64,000 bases of DNA from Cymbidium sinense (Eukaryota; Streptophyta; Magnoliopsida; Asparagales; Orchidaceae). The stretch is from the NCBI GenBank assembly GCA_021442155.1, contig CM038222.1:58750266-58814265 (forward strand), read 5' to 3'. A program made the translations under genes and the position numbers. Positions 51,701-61,179 of the stretch are shown here, piece by piece; position 1 is the stretch's first letter, and each line of letters begins with the position of its first letter. The notes under the pieces were generated by a model. It ran no database searches, was not told the DNA's origin, and was given only the letters and a program-made list of their open reading frames with translations.

Positions 51701-54700
51701 GAGATTGAAAGAGCTTGGAATAGTAGTCTTAAAGAGAAGAGGAAGATAAAGTAAGTTTGAGAGGTGAATCTCTCTTATTTATAGCTACTCCTTCTATCTA
51801 TCTTATGACATCCGACGTAAAGGCTTGTCGTAAGTTGTCTGAAAAATCATCTAAATTCATTTTGTCATATCGCATTACATGCGTGGACATGTGCGTCGCT
51901 ATCATCTTAATGTCATAAAAAAAAGGTGGAGTGGATTTAAAGGGAAAATAAACTCTTTTTTTGTCATATCTTAATAAAATTTAATGGTCTTATCTTTTTT
52001 TCATGACTTGCACATGTGAAGGAGGTAGATTTTAATTAATCCACTTGTCTCTTAAATTATATGACATCTACTTCATATCTTTGTCTTCTCCTCCCCTTAT
52101 TAAGAGAAACGTAGTATGGATCATAGTATAATGGCCAAAATAATTTATTTCAGCTCTTTTCTTCGATTTACGTAAAGGAGAGGATTTTCAAATTAAATAT
52201 CTACTTTAGATTATTTCATAGTTGATTAAATGGACCTCAAAATTTATTTATCATATCCTTCTTGATTTGTTGCATAAAAAATGGTATTTGGCTATATCGA
52301 TTCATAACATCTCTTAGATAAATGATAGTCTTTATCTTTAATGATTTCTTGAAATGGCTCAAATATTGATTTAAATCCTATTTTCCCTCATTTGTGGTAT
52401 AAAGGGGTTGACAACAATATTCATATCATGCTTTTAAATAAAGCTATGTTTATCTTGGATCCATTACTTTATACTTAATCAAATGGACCTTAAAGTGTTG
52501 ATTTCAATCCATCCTTTGATTTGCATAAAAGGGGATTTTGGCAACAACATGCTTTATCATAGTTGAATCAAATGCAAGTCTATTTTAGGTGTTACTTCAT
52601 GATTGATCAAATGGGTCTCAAAATAATTTATTTTTCTCTCGATTGGTGGCATAAAAAGGAGGATTTTTTGGCAAATGAAGTGCGTATGTTTCAATCAAAT
52701 AATTATATCTATTTTAGATTCCACTTCATTTTGGCCCAAATGAAGTATTCATAAATCAAATATCTAGAAAACGTGATCCAAAATGTAAGATAAATAAATA
52801 AAGAAACAGTCTTTATCTTGGTTTGGTCTTGGATGTTAAGTTAAAAACTCAAAATCAAAATTTGACATATAAACTTCTTAGACCATAATGTCATGCAAAA
52901 TTTTCAAAGAGCAGATACTTGTATGTATGTTGAAGTAATCATCATGTCAAATACAAAACAGAATAGGTTTGGTCTTGGGCCGAGTCAGGATTAATCTAAA
53001 ATTTGATATTATAAAATTTCAAATTAATAATATCTGAGAAGCTAATTACATTATATATAATAGATATGAATCAACTACTTTATAAATTCAAATTCGAAGA
53101 AAAGCCGTCATACATGTTCCCAGAGTGGTTTTGAAGGATTACTTTGAGATAATAATTAGATCCTCATAGAAAATCGGACAGAGTAGACAAGGTCTATCAA
53201 TTTATATTAGCCTTATGATCGAGAAGAGTAATTATAATTAAAATTTCAATGATAAGTGATCATATATTTAAATCTAAAATCAATCATAAAATGATCAAAA
53301 TTAAAAAAAAATAACAAAAATATAAATAAAAAAAACGAAATGAATTATTTAAATTAAAACTTAAAAAATTAAAAAAAATCAATCCACCCCTCCGCAACTG
53401 TTTGTCTTCGGGTGACAAATTAAGAAAACTTTGCTCCGAAAAGTCGATGTCAAATTAAATACATGCTTCACACTCAAATATTTAAAGCGTGCGTGGCCGT
53501 GTCCTCTGCGTGATTTTCGCGATATGGTATAAATGCGGTTCTGACCTCCGGTGGTTCACGTGATAACCCAATTAAATTACGGTGCGGCCCCGTATATTCC
53601 CCGGCTTTGCTCTTTGGTAGTGAAATGTAGAATGTATTTGGTTGCAAAAGCCTATGTTAAGGTTGACTTATATTTGTCTTCAAAACACCCAGTCTGAGAC
53701 ACTTGGGACGAAATAACCCGTGTGTTCGGATCCGGTCGAGGTTGGGTCCTACCTCTTGACTGTGAGGGATCATGACGGCGGGATGACGAATCATGGGATC
53801 TAGATCGTCCGTTCCCCACAAAAGTTTTAAATTAAAATAATAAATTTCATTGGTTAAACTCTCTCATTTTGATTATATCGTTCTTTAACGATTGGTAGCC
53901 GAAAGTGCTCTCGGTATTGGGAGGGTAATTAACTATAGCTTGCGTCATAGGAAACGAACAGATATAAAAGTTCCCAATGAGAACAAAATCTCTGGTAGTG
54001 TCTTTCATCTATTCATCATTATATTAACCTAAACAACTCTTTTCTTTTGTTTTCCAAAAGATTCGATGGCGAATTTTGGATCCCATTTGGCGACTTTTGG
54101 GAAAGGTTTCTCTTTTTTTAGTCAAATCTAAGTTATAATTGCGATTAGATATATAAAAAAATGAAATGAAAATGAAATGAGAAATGATAAGTTAATCTTG
54201 ATAACTTAGAAACTGCGACATAAAGTCTTAAGTCATTTGAGACTTTATTGAATACATGTATTTAATATCTTTTCTTATCTTTAAGGTGAGATGTAGTATT
54301 TTTAATTGCTAATTTTTACCTTTAAATATCTCAGAATGGTTCTCGAATCTTATTCTTGTCACTCGAATTAACATTCGTTTGACAAATGCCATTATCAATT
54401 TGGAAGCGGAGCTACCATCAATTTAGTAGCGTGGACTATCGAATCAGAGCAAGTTGCTTGGCCTCAGCTTGTCGAAATTCAAACTCATCACACGCCATGT
54501 GCGTGATCTCAAACTCTGGCGGTTTTATTCTGCTGAAAGCGCCTTCGGTCTTTGAGAGGCTCGGCCCCTTGGAACACCAATCTTAAGAGGGTTGTCTTGC
54601 GGGCTTGTCTCCCGAATAATGCAATCCTAGCGAACCCGCGGGGAGACATGATCTTTGAAGCTTCTTCATCGAAGCAAGCTTAGCGGGCGAGAAGAGAGAA

Positions 54701-57700
54701 ATCTTGAGTTACGTGCTCAACATTTATTGCCCGTCGGTCACCTGTCAATGGGAACCAGCGGTGAGTGTTCCCCTGTCGGTTTGATAATCTTAAGTGGGTT
54801 AAGCGGAATCTCTTGGTCTGTCGATCCTTTTGGACCAGCGTCAGTTCGCTCCTCTCTGCGAAGCAGCTATCTCTGCGAGTGCATGGGTTCTCAAGTGCCG
54901 AGAGAAGGGCGATGAAAAGAAGATACAGTCTGCTCGAGGATCTTATATTACTCCTCGAGACCTCATCCGTAACTTCAAATGGCGGGGCATATCCATGTCC
55001 CTACGGTTGGACCCGCAGCGTCAGAATCCCCTAAAGGTCGTGGAAAGGTAAGCGAATATGGAGGCTGTCTTAAAAGAAATTCTTTAAGCATGGCGTGACA
55101 TGCGGTGTATTAGAATCATTGACTCAAATCTATCGATGATAGCTAAAGAGGGCACAGATGATAAAATATCGGCGGTAGACACGCGGAGAATCCTCGGGGA
55201 TCCGTCATCAATCAACTCCATCCCATCGAGGAGGTTAACTTTGATCAAGCTCTCTAATTGAAAAGTTTGATTCCACACTTGGAATCGGAGTCCATTGGAG
55301 ACGTCGATGAAATATCAGAGGATGAAGAAGAAGAGGAGGATGCTATTTGAAGTGGTGTATATGGTACAACAAGTCGGTGAGCCATCGGGTGTATGTCTCA
55401 CAATAAATGCAGCTCCGACACGAAGAACAAAAATGTTCAAATAGAGCATCCTCGAGTCTTGAGAGGAACAAGAAGAAGAAGAAGAAAGGGAAGAAAATCC
55501 CACCTTCCCGATCTTACCACTTTGGCAAAAGCGGGGACAAATTGAGAGATGAAAGCCAAAATAAATAAACAGTTGAATATGAAAATGGCGAAATGATGAT
55601 CTGAATTTACTGATGATGCGATTAATGCGAGAAATATTCGCGAGGTCAACACATCCCCGAAATAAATAATCATCAAGCCTCTAGTAATGCCTATGACAAT
55701 CCTCCAATAAACTGATCTCACATGCTCGGTCTAAATTGACGGCGGATTGAAATAAATGAGTCGAAGAACCTGCTCGAATATACAAACTATATCCAAATCG
55801 CGGATCTCTCAACTTGATATTATCTTGAATGAGAAGATCAAAGTTATACTGAGAAAAAATTGGTGAGCAAAGCCGCCATATCTCATGAGTATGATCAAAT
55901 TCCATACCCAAAGGGATATTCAATGCCAAAATTTAATCTATTTGACGAAATGGTAATTAAGTAACATCTAAACCAGCGTTGCAGTGTAAAGCAATGATGA
56001 TTACTATTTCGTCGATTCGTCGATAGTTTAACTGACCGCTGAATGGTATGTTGAGTTGCCAAATGACTCAAAACTTTTGCCGAACTCAAAAAACGTTCAA
56101 GCAAGCAAATAAAAAAGACAACAATTCCGATCTCGCTTCGAGAAGAGGAAGAAAGACGAAGTCAAGAATCAGATATATTACGCGACGAATATGAGTATGA
56201 AATGAACAATTAGGAGTACGTAATTCAATTCATGGGCAACATTGATGACAAGATGGCGCTTTATCTTTGCATGGCTTCAATACCACATTTCGTGAGCTAC
56301 TGATGGTGGCTAAATTTGAGAAATTAAATTTATCCCGTTCCACCAAGATAAATCTAAAAGAGCAAAGCTCGGATCAGAAGGAAACACACTTTATTCAAGA
56401 AAGATACGTGGTTGTCTATAACGTGAAAGAATCTGCTTATCAAGAAAGACCAAAACATATTCAATTCGCTACAACCCAAGCTCATACTTGAGGTAATGAT
56501 GTACTCGAGCCGCCAAATGAAGATACCAAACAAACAAAAGGAGCGAATGATTCAATACCAACCCTAAAAGAAAACAAAGAGTATTCTTTAAGAGGAAAGT
56601 GGCTAAATTGTTTAAACATGACTCAAAGCGCCTCCAACTACCGAGTGTAAAAGACCAAGAGATGACAGAGATAATCCAACTATTGCCCATATCGGGTGTC
56701 ACATCCTATTGAAGATCTACATATTCAAAGATAGAGCGAAAATATAAATGAAGAATTCACATTATCGGACGGTATTGGCGTCAAGAAAAATCCACAGAAT
56801 CACCATCTCCGACTATCAAGCAATGATAAAGGCAAAGAGAAGCGGATGATGATGAAAGTCACGCTTCTAAAAAAGGCTAAAAAATGCCACTCTTGAGCGG
56901 CACTTCAAGACGCTGTGGTAATGGAAGCCACCCCGCCACTCAAAATTTTACCGAATAGACCAACTCGCCATGCGGGAGTGATATTTTAGATAGGAGAGAG
57001 ATATTTGATAGATAGGTAAATAATATAATTTAGGTGTTAGATATGTAATTAGTATAGTTTAAGATGTGTTTGTCCCTCAAAATTTAATTGTATTATTTTA
57101 TAAAATGATGTTTTATCCCAACAACGCCACGCCAACACAAAGGCCGATCATTTTACTTTACTCAAGATATTACGCGGCCAAGCTCACATATCGCGCGAAT
57201 CCAACCACGCCGCTATTCCACGCCGCCGCACAAAGCACTTAACAAAATCGGTGACGGATCAATAGCTTAACTATTGATCGAGTAATAAAACACTTAACAA
57301 AATCGCCGAGTTCTCGTTTGTTAATATTTAATCATTCGTGTCATTAAAGAAGACGCACCACGTGTAAAGTTGTTATATAGTGTCACCGGCTCCACCGCAC
57401 TGCTCTAATTGCCGCCAAATCCAGCTCCATTCCGGTGTTTTCTCCCTCCCTCCTCAAGAAGCAAACTTTTGCTCTGAGGTTTAAAAAATTGAAGGAAAAG
57501 GGCCACCGTTATAAAGCACCACCGCAACACGGAGCTGGCAACACGTGGCTCGTTCAATAGCGAAGCCTGGTCCGCCCTCAAGAAATCAGGCGGAAGATCA
57601 GCTGTGACACTATAAACAGCTTTACAGCATGTGGCCGTCTTCTTTAATGACACGAATGATTAAATATTAACAAACGAGGCTTACTGGCGATTTTGTTAAG

Positions 57701-60700
57701 TGCTTTATTATGCCTCGATCGGTAAGCTCTATTCAGAATCCGCTTCGATTTTGTTTTGTCAAAAACAGACGGGAAGGTAGACACGTGGCGATAGATGGAT
57801 AACGCGTGGTTGGCAGATTTTCGCTGCTGCGATTTGTGAGCTTGCCGTTACACGCATGGCGAGTAAAAGTAAAGTGATCGAATGGCCTTTTGTGTAGCGT
57901 TTGTAGTGACGTTGTTGGAGGAGGTTGATAAAATTGGGTCATCATATAACAAATTAATTTTTATGAAAGTAATACAATTAAATTTTGAGGGATTTACAAA
58001 CACAATATCTTAAACTATACTAATTACATATCTAACACCTAAATTATATTATTTACTTTTCTATCACCTAAATATCTCTCTCCCTATCTAAAATATCACT
58101 CCATTAACTCCTGTCTAAAGAGATACTCAAAATTTTTACCGAATAGACCAACTCCTGCCACTCAGTGTCATGTCAGGTAATGGAAGCCACTCCTGAACGG
58201 CACTCTAGCACAAGCAATCATCAAAGTAGGATTCATTCCATAGATTTGTCAAGGTTTTACGTTGACTGTTCACCTAGCATTAAGCTTCAAACTTTCTCGT
58301 CTAGTCCTAAGAGCTGCAACTATGGTTTTAAATAGCAAAATCAACTATTGAATATGGAATTATATTCTAGCTATTGTAGGCATATTTTCAAAGTAGTTAA
58401 ACAAACAGTTTCTACCGTACAAAACTTCTTAATTGTCTTTCTTTTTTTTGCTTTCTTCAGTTACTAAGAATACTCATAAGCCATTAGGATTTGGCATGAG
58501 ATGTTCGTTACATAAAATTAAATAAATTTTATTGAAACACTCCACCTGATAAGTGAAACTTCCTTAACCATGTAAAACCTCCTAATGAAACTATTCCAGA
58601 TCAAACTCTTTAATTATTCATGATACTCTTGTGCTGTAAGAATCAGTTTTTACTCATTTTTGGGTAACGGTGTTTTCGTAAGATCTATTGTGGTAATATG
58701 TATATTCTTTCCTCAAAAACGCCATCTTTATCTTTGTTGTTACAGCAAAAAGTTCTCCCATAACTCAGGAATATCAACAAAACAAAAGCATTTTACAATA
58801 TTATGCTGTAAATGTTGGTACAACGAAGATTTTTTGATAATGGAGATGCTTTTAGCATCTGCCTGGTATAATGACCGTCAACCAAAATATATGAATATAT
58901 TATCTGAAAAACTAAGATATACCATTTTATTAGGATACAGTCATCTGATTTAGGAAAAATCTCTTGAAACCCATTGTTGCTATCTTCATATTTTAATGTC
59001 TGACACTAGAATTTGATGTTTTAGTTATTGTTAAATTATATGTAAAGTCATTTATTTCATTCTTTCTGCAAGAGGTTTCCCAATTCCTGTTGCGATCATG
59101 TCACCTAATTTGATGTAATACAGGAAATTTTTTTTAATATCAATGACTTCTGCTCACCAGTCATTTCTGTTTATTTTGACTTCATGACCAATTTAAGCCT
59201 TCCATACCGTTAATGACATTAAATTCATATTCTTCAGTCCTTTTGTGAAGGAATGCTTAACAGAGTTCCACTCAACATATGACGATACCCTCTTAATGTG
59301 GAATGGAGCTGATCTGCTAACTAGAGTGATTAAAAGGCTTCGGGAGAGAAGTCCTGGGAAGAGCTTAGAGTAAATATAATCTCTTCCCAGTCGATCTTTC
59401 CAATAAGTTCAATGGACATTACAAGGTATTATTCTTCCCAACCTATTTTCATTTAAGTTAGAGCACAAATTCACATAGCATTGAATTGGTCATCTAACTT
59501 GGTCTAGTATGATCATCATTATCATTAGTTTTATTGCAGTACTTTAAGGTTTGTTTTATTATCAACATTCTTCATTTATTTTTATTAATTGCAAAGTGAT
59601 ATGTTAACTCTATTTTATACAAATATTTTCAGAACTTCAAGCCTCTCTATCCTTAGTCTTTTACCTTTTCTTCTCATCCTTTCACACAAATTTTGTTCAC
59701 TCATTTGTTGGTGTATGTTTTATTGTTGTGCATGTACACAAAATCTAAATTAATTCAATAACGTAATTTTAAATAGATCTACTTTCTCTCACATAATTAT
59801 TTCACATCCTATCTTCAACTTTATGTATTCATCTCAACATTTTATTTTGTGTTACGCTCAGCATTTTCATTTGTGACATCTTTGTAACTAACAGGTGAAC
59901 ACTCAAATTCCGAATTATATAATCAATCAATTATAGCTTTATAATTTGTTTTCAAGTCCTCTTGATTTTTTTGTCATCATATATACAGCTGAGTAATGCC
60001 TCTATTTTAATTTTTAACAAACCAGTTTTAGAAATGTTAACTAAAATGCAAAATCCTTTCTTGATGAGAAAGGGGAATTACATACATAAAACACTCAAAG
60101 ATATCTATTTACAAATCTAACACCCTTTGTGCTCCATTTCCATCATGCAAAGCTAATGAAAGTCGTAAGGTTGCTCAAAAATTAGATTGGGGTGCCATTA
60201 ATAGAGGATTTGAAGGAGAGGGCATGACAGATCTGAATGTTTTTGCAATGCAGGTGGAGAAATAGTAAAAAATTGCTTTGCTCTAATCACTAGCAAAAAT
60301 GCGAAATCAGTTTTCCTATATGCTTCTTAATTAAACATCTTCATATGCTTTCATTTTCCCATATTGTTTCAGGTCTCCCATTCTATAGTTCATCATTTGT
60401 TTTTCCTCCCAAAATGGAATACTCCGGTGGCTGCTTAGATACCAATAATAATATTCCAAACATCCAATGAGCATCTCCATCTGTTTCTACTGTTCTCATG
60501 TTTTTTTATTTTTTATTTTTTTATTTTACTTCTATCTAATTCATCACTAATCTCCACGTTTAAAACTGTCAATTATACAGGTATTTCGCAGCAGCATCAG
60601 AGGAGTCTGAAAGGGTCTCTCATGATAAACTTTTCAGAAAGATTCTGAACGAATCATTCACCTTCCATTTCTGGAATGGCATAACGTCTGCTCTAGTGCC

Positions 60701-60767
60701 AGAGCCGGGTAGCCTCGCAGAAAAACTTTTAAATCACTATTGCCTCCGTTGCCTTGATATTTTGTGA
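35603..60767 (+). CDS. DXD glycosyltransferase, alpha-1,4-glycosyltransferase / At4g19900-like (frameshifted in exon 4)
   Basis: A plant type II membrane protein of the family with a DXD-containing Gly_transf_sug domain followed by the alpha-1,4-glycosyltransferase conserved region; expected in the Golgi, acceptor unknown. Exons are 35603-36714, 43675-43824, 43963-44100, 59238-59425 and 60581-60767, all GT-AG and all junctions in phase 2. Residues 17-36 (CVAGAVVLILLSLSILHIRL) are the membrane anchor. An acidic stem follows, about 60-200. The catalytic domain starts near residue 323 (LWNGPSWSYGIRHQRGLESL). The DXD is at residues 428-430 (YGGVYLDSDLIVL). The NGADLLTRV and FHFWNGITSALVPEP motifs mark the C-terminal domain. 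Exon 4 is 188 nt, where an in-phase exon needs 186 or 189. Frame 0 stops at TAA 59371, giving 511 aa instead of about 590. This is either a real loss-of-function deletion or a base-calling error. Confidence 0.88.
36810..38900 (+). repeat. Dispersed non-coding repeat, copy A
   Basis: It aligns in order and orientation with 40890-43235. Examples are CTAGAATTTACTAATGCAAG (36817), CTTCTCCCCAAAGTAATTGT (37138), GTGAACCTAAATTAACAACA (38329) and GAGGCAACTAAAATATTGTC (38723). There is no coding remnant, and I could not assign it to a transposon class. Confidence 0.65.
38901..40889. other. Intron sequence without recognised features
   Basis: AT-rich. There is loose repetition of TTTAGATTTATATTCAATAT-type and GTTCAAATTTCTTTTCAAAT-type phrases near 39840-40080. 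No gene or element is supported. Confidence 0.4.
41299..41676. mobile_element. MITE with TTTA flanks
   Basis: 378 bp. Ends are GGGGCTATTTGGTT and AACCAAACAACCCC, and both flanks read TTTA (41295-41298 and 41677-41680). The interior matches the MITE at 34457-34862 (TATTTGAAAACTCTATAAAT). Non-coding. Confidence 0.8.
42780..43230 (+). repeat. Local tandem duplications in copy B
   Basis: A block with TTTACATTTAACTAAACTAG, then AAAAAATGCATGACATAGA and TTGCATGTGATCTGTATTTC occurs at 42810-42900 and again at 43088-43175. A shorter unit, TTTCCAATGAATAAAAACTT plus ACCATGACCTTTCTACTGC, is repeated head to tail at 42896-42980 and again at 43019-43065. Confidence 0.85.
43675..43824 (+). CDS. Glycosyltransferase exon 2
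   Basis: 150 nt. It encodes FKIAVVMPNLDELLKDTPAH, then ASVWLEWRKTKYYPLHYSEL and VRLAALYK. Acceptor TTTCGCAG, donor GTAAGC. It is part of the nucleotide-sugar-binding half of the domain. Confidence 0.95.
43963..44100 (+). CDS. Glycosyltransferase exon 3 (DXD motif)
   Basis: 138 nt after AAAAGCAG. It encodes YGGVYLDSDLIVLKPLYSIK and ends NGAVMAFERHS across the junction. Asp-Ser-Asp is the metal and nucleotide-sugar-binding motif. The preceding intron is only 138 bp. Confidence 0.95.
44101..44930. other. Start of intron 3, nothing recognised
   Basis: AT-rich, non-coding, with no terminal repeats visible. Confidence 0.4.
44930..46390. repeat. Degenerate minisatellite, period 14 bp, about 1.3-1.4 kb
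   Basis: From about 45100 the sequence falls into 14-bp units such as ACAGTCACTCGACT, ATGTTCACTTGACC, CCTGTCGCTTGACC, ACAATCACCTAGCT, TGGTCACTCGACTA and CCATCACTCAACTA (consensus near CNATCACTCGACTA). Phase is kept over long runs, for example 46030-46320. The left margin (44930-45100) is less regular. It has fewer A and T than the surroundings. Because 14 is not a multiple of three, open frames here are incidental. Confidence 0.85.
46391..47870. other. Intron sequence without recognised features
   Basis: Non-coding. A short frame at 46721-46903 has a hydrophobic start, but I see no family and no supporting splice context. 47690-47870 joins directly to the first 430-bp repeat. Confidence 0.4.
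47871..48300 (+). repeat. 430-bp direct repeat, copy 1
   Basis: It starts TGAGATACTCAAAATTTTTA and ends TATTGAAACACTCCA. It is almost identical to 58120-58544; the differences seen are one T/C, one G/A, a 2-bp CA insertion and poly-T length. The 9.8 kb between the copies is transposon DNA. Confidence 0.9.
49436..49625 (+). repeat. About 80-bp tandem repeat in the Tat-like LTR
   Basis: Three units begin TTTGGGATGATGTATGGTCC-type at 49440, 49520 and 49602, each followed by CAAATCTCAT or a variant and preceded by GCTGAAAATG-like sequence. Confidence 0.75.
50395..51240 (+). repeat. About 230-bp degenerate tandem repeat in the Tat-like LTR
   Basis: TTTCTTGGCGTGGTGG-type cores recur at about 50447, 50669, 50867, 50921, 51136 and 51182. 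Each lies between GGGAAATCTTATCTTT and AAATTTATTCTTATAAGTCT segments. Probably LTR-internal regulatory or structural repeats; function unknown. Confidence 0.75.
54088..56880 (+). mobile_element. 5' interior of the Tat-like element (PBS and decayed gag)
   Basis: It begins TTTGGCGACTTTTGGGAAAG, close to the Tat-lineage primer site TTTGGCGCCGTCTGTGGGAA. A long leader-like part follows; GC-rich frames at 54386-55051 have no clear identity. Gag similarity is on the plus strand at about 55885-56110: PYPKGYSMPKFNLFDEM, then FRRFVDSLTDR, VAK and AELKKRF, as in Tat gag. A tail frame at 56267-56491 (FRELLMVAKFEKLNLSRSTK) resembles the region after the capsid. Stops are frequent. Pol and the 3' LTR are absent; the interior is cut at about 56880. 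Confidence 0.65.
56975..58102. mobile_element. Fold-back (Mutator-like) element, about 1.13 kb
   Basis: The outer inverted repeat is GGAGTGATATTTTAGATAGG at the left and its complement at the right end (58083-58102), extending at least 160 bp inward on each side. Further inverted similarity continues inside (GATATGTGAGCTTGGCCG-type at about 57190 against ATTTGTGAGCTTGCCG at 57833). Inner arms with CTTAACAAAATCG and GTTTGTTAATATTTAATCAT are at 57235-57345, with their complement at 57630-57707. The central 200 bp (about 57380-57600) is GC-rich and unpaired. No transposase and no clear 9-bp target duplication. Confidence 0.75.
58120..58544 (+). repeat. 430-bp direct repeat, copy 2
   Basis: Near-identical to 47871-48300, beginning 17 bp after the fold-back element. 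A short shuffled piece of the same sequence (TGGTAATGGAAGCCACC and ACTCAAAATTTTACCGAATA) also occurs at 56918-56965, directly before the fold-back element. Confidence 0.9.
58545..59237. other. End of glycosyltransferase intron 3
   Basis: AT-rich sequence running into the TTCTTCAG acceptor. An open frame at 58660-58953 has no recognisable family. It is probably original intron. Confidence 0.45.
59238..59425 (+). CDS. Glycosyltransferase exon 4 (one-base frameshift)
   Basis: It encodes PFVKECLTEFHSTYDDTLLM, then WNGADLLTRVIKRLRERSPG and KSLE, then TAA at 59371. Similarity resumes in another frame (SIFPISSMDITR) up to the donor at 59426. 188 nt, against 186 or 189 required by the phases of its neighbours. 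A single missing base near GAGTAAAT explains both observations. Confidence 0.85.
59426..60580. other. Glycosyltransferase intron 4
   Basis: 1155 bp, GTATTA to TTATACAG. AT-rich, no recognised element. Confidence 0.7.
60581..60767 (+). CDS. Glycosyltransferase exon 5 (C-terminal domain)
   Basis: It encodes YFAAASEESERVSHDKLFRK, then ILNESFTFHFWNGITSALVP and a Cys-x2-Cys end (HYCLRCLDIL) before TGA at 60765. It is intact, but reached in frame only if the exon 4 shift is absent from the real transcript. Confidence 0.9.
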
Positions 60768-61148
60768 TTTACAGTTGTCTGTTTCATTCAAACGGAAGGA
60801 GCTGGATGATGTGGGGTAGTTATGATTTCCAGCCTAGTGAAGAAAGAGTTCTGGTTTTAATTAAGCTCCTGCATTGTTTACTGCCACAGTTGATCTTTGA
60901 TCTTTGTCAGATCAAAGTGCAAGCATTCTAGATCCCGATTGAGTCGGGCACCTTTCCGATTGTAAACAAAGTGAATGCAGCTGTTTTTTTTTTGCGGTGA
61001 ATTTCACTTGTGCTCATGCTATTATTTTCCCAGATAATTTTTTAGGCTTATGTATATTTCTACAGTGGTGACAAGCACCCGAAATTTACTTTGTGGTCGT
61101 TCACCCCATCATGATAGCATATGAAACGTGAGGGTGAGGGCCTTGTGC

Positions 61149-61179
<31 letters not shown>

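Larger units (their letters stand above)
48336..54087 (+). repeat. Tat-like long LTR, second copy, about 5.75 kb
   Basis: It starts TGAGGTCGAGGTTAAAACCC and ends GGATCCCA, directly followed by a PBS-like sequence. It is homologous to the copy at 13247-28958 at its start, middle (52800-53145) and end (53146-54087). A CT-rich stretch at 48960-49310 and CTAACCCTAGC at 49337 suggest a promoter/leader zone. Internal repeats occur at 49436-49625 and 50395-51240. The long open frame at 48889-49371 is pyrimidine-rich leader, not a gene. Confidence 0.7.
44101..59237 (+). other. Glycosyltransferase intron 3, about 15.1 kb
   Basis: Bounded by CACAG|GTTACT and TTCTTCAG. It holds a 14-bp minisatellite, two near-identical 430-bp direct repeats, a Tat-like LTR with a partial interior, and a fold-back element. 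Confidence 0.8.

Noticed and set aside
54386..55051. Overlapping frames that look protein-like (for example ARGSYITPRDLIRNFKWRG)
   Set aside because: Inside the Tat-like element interior, two frames are equally open and I could not match a family, so I did not call a gene.
59371..59391. GTAAAT...CCCAG as a 21-nt mini-intron that would skip the stop in exon 4
   Set aside because: Far too short to be spliced in plants, and removing 21 nt would not correct the frame.
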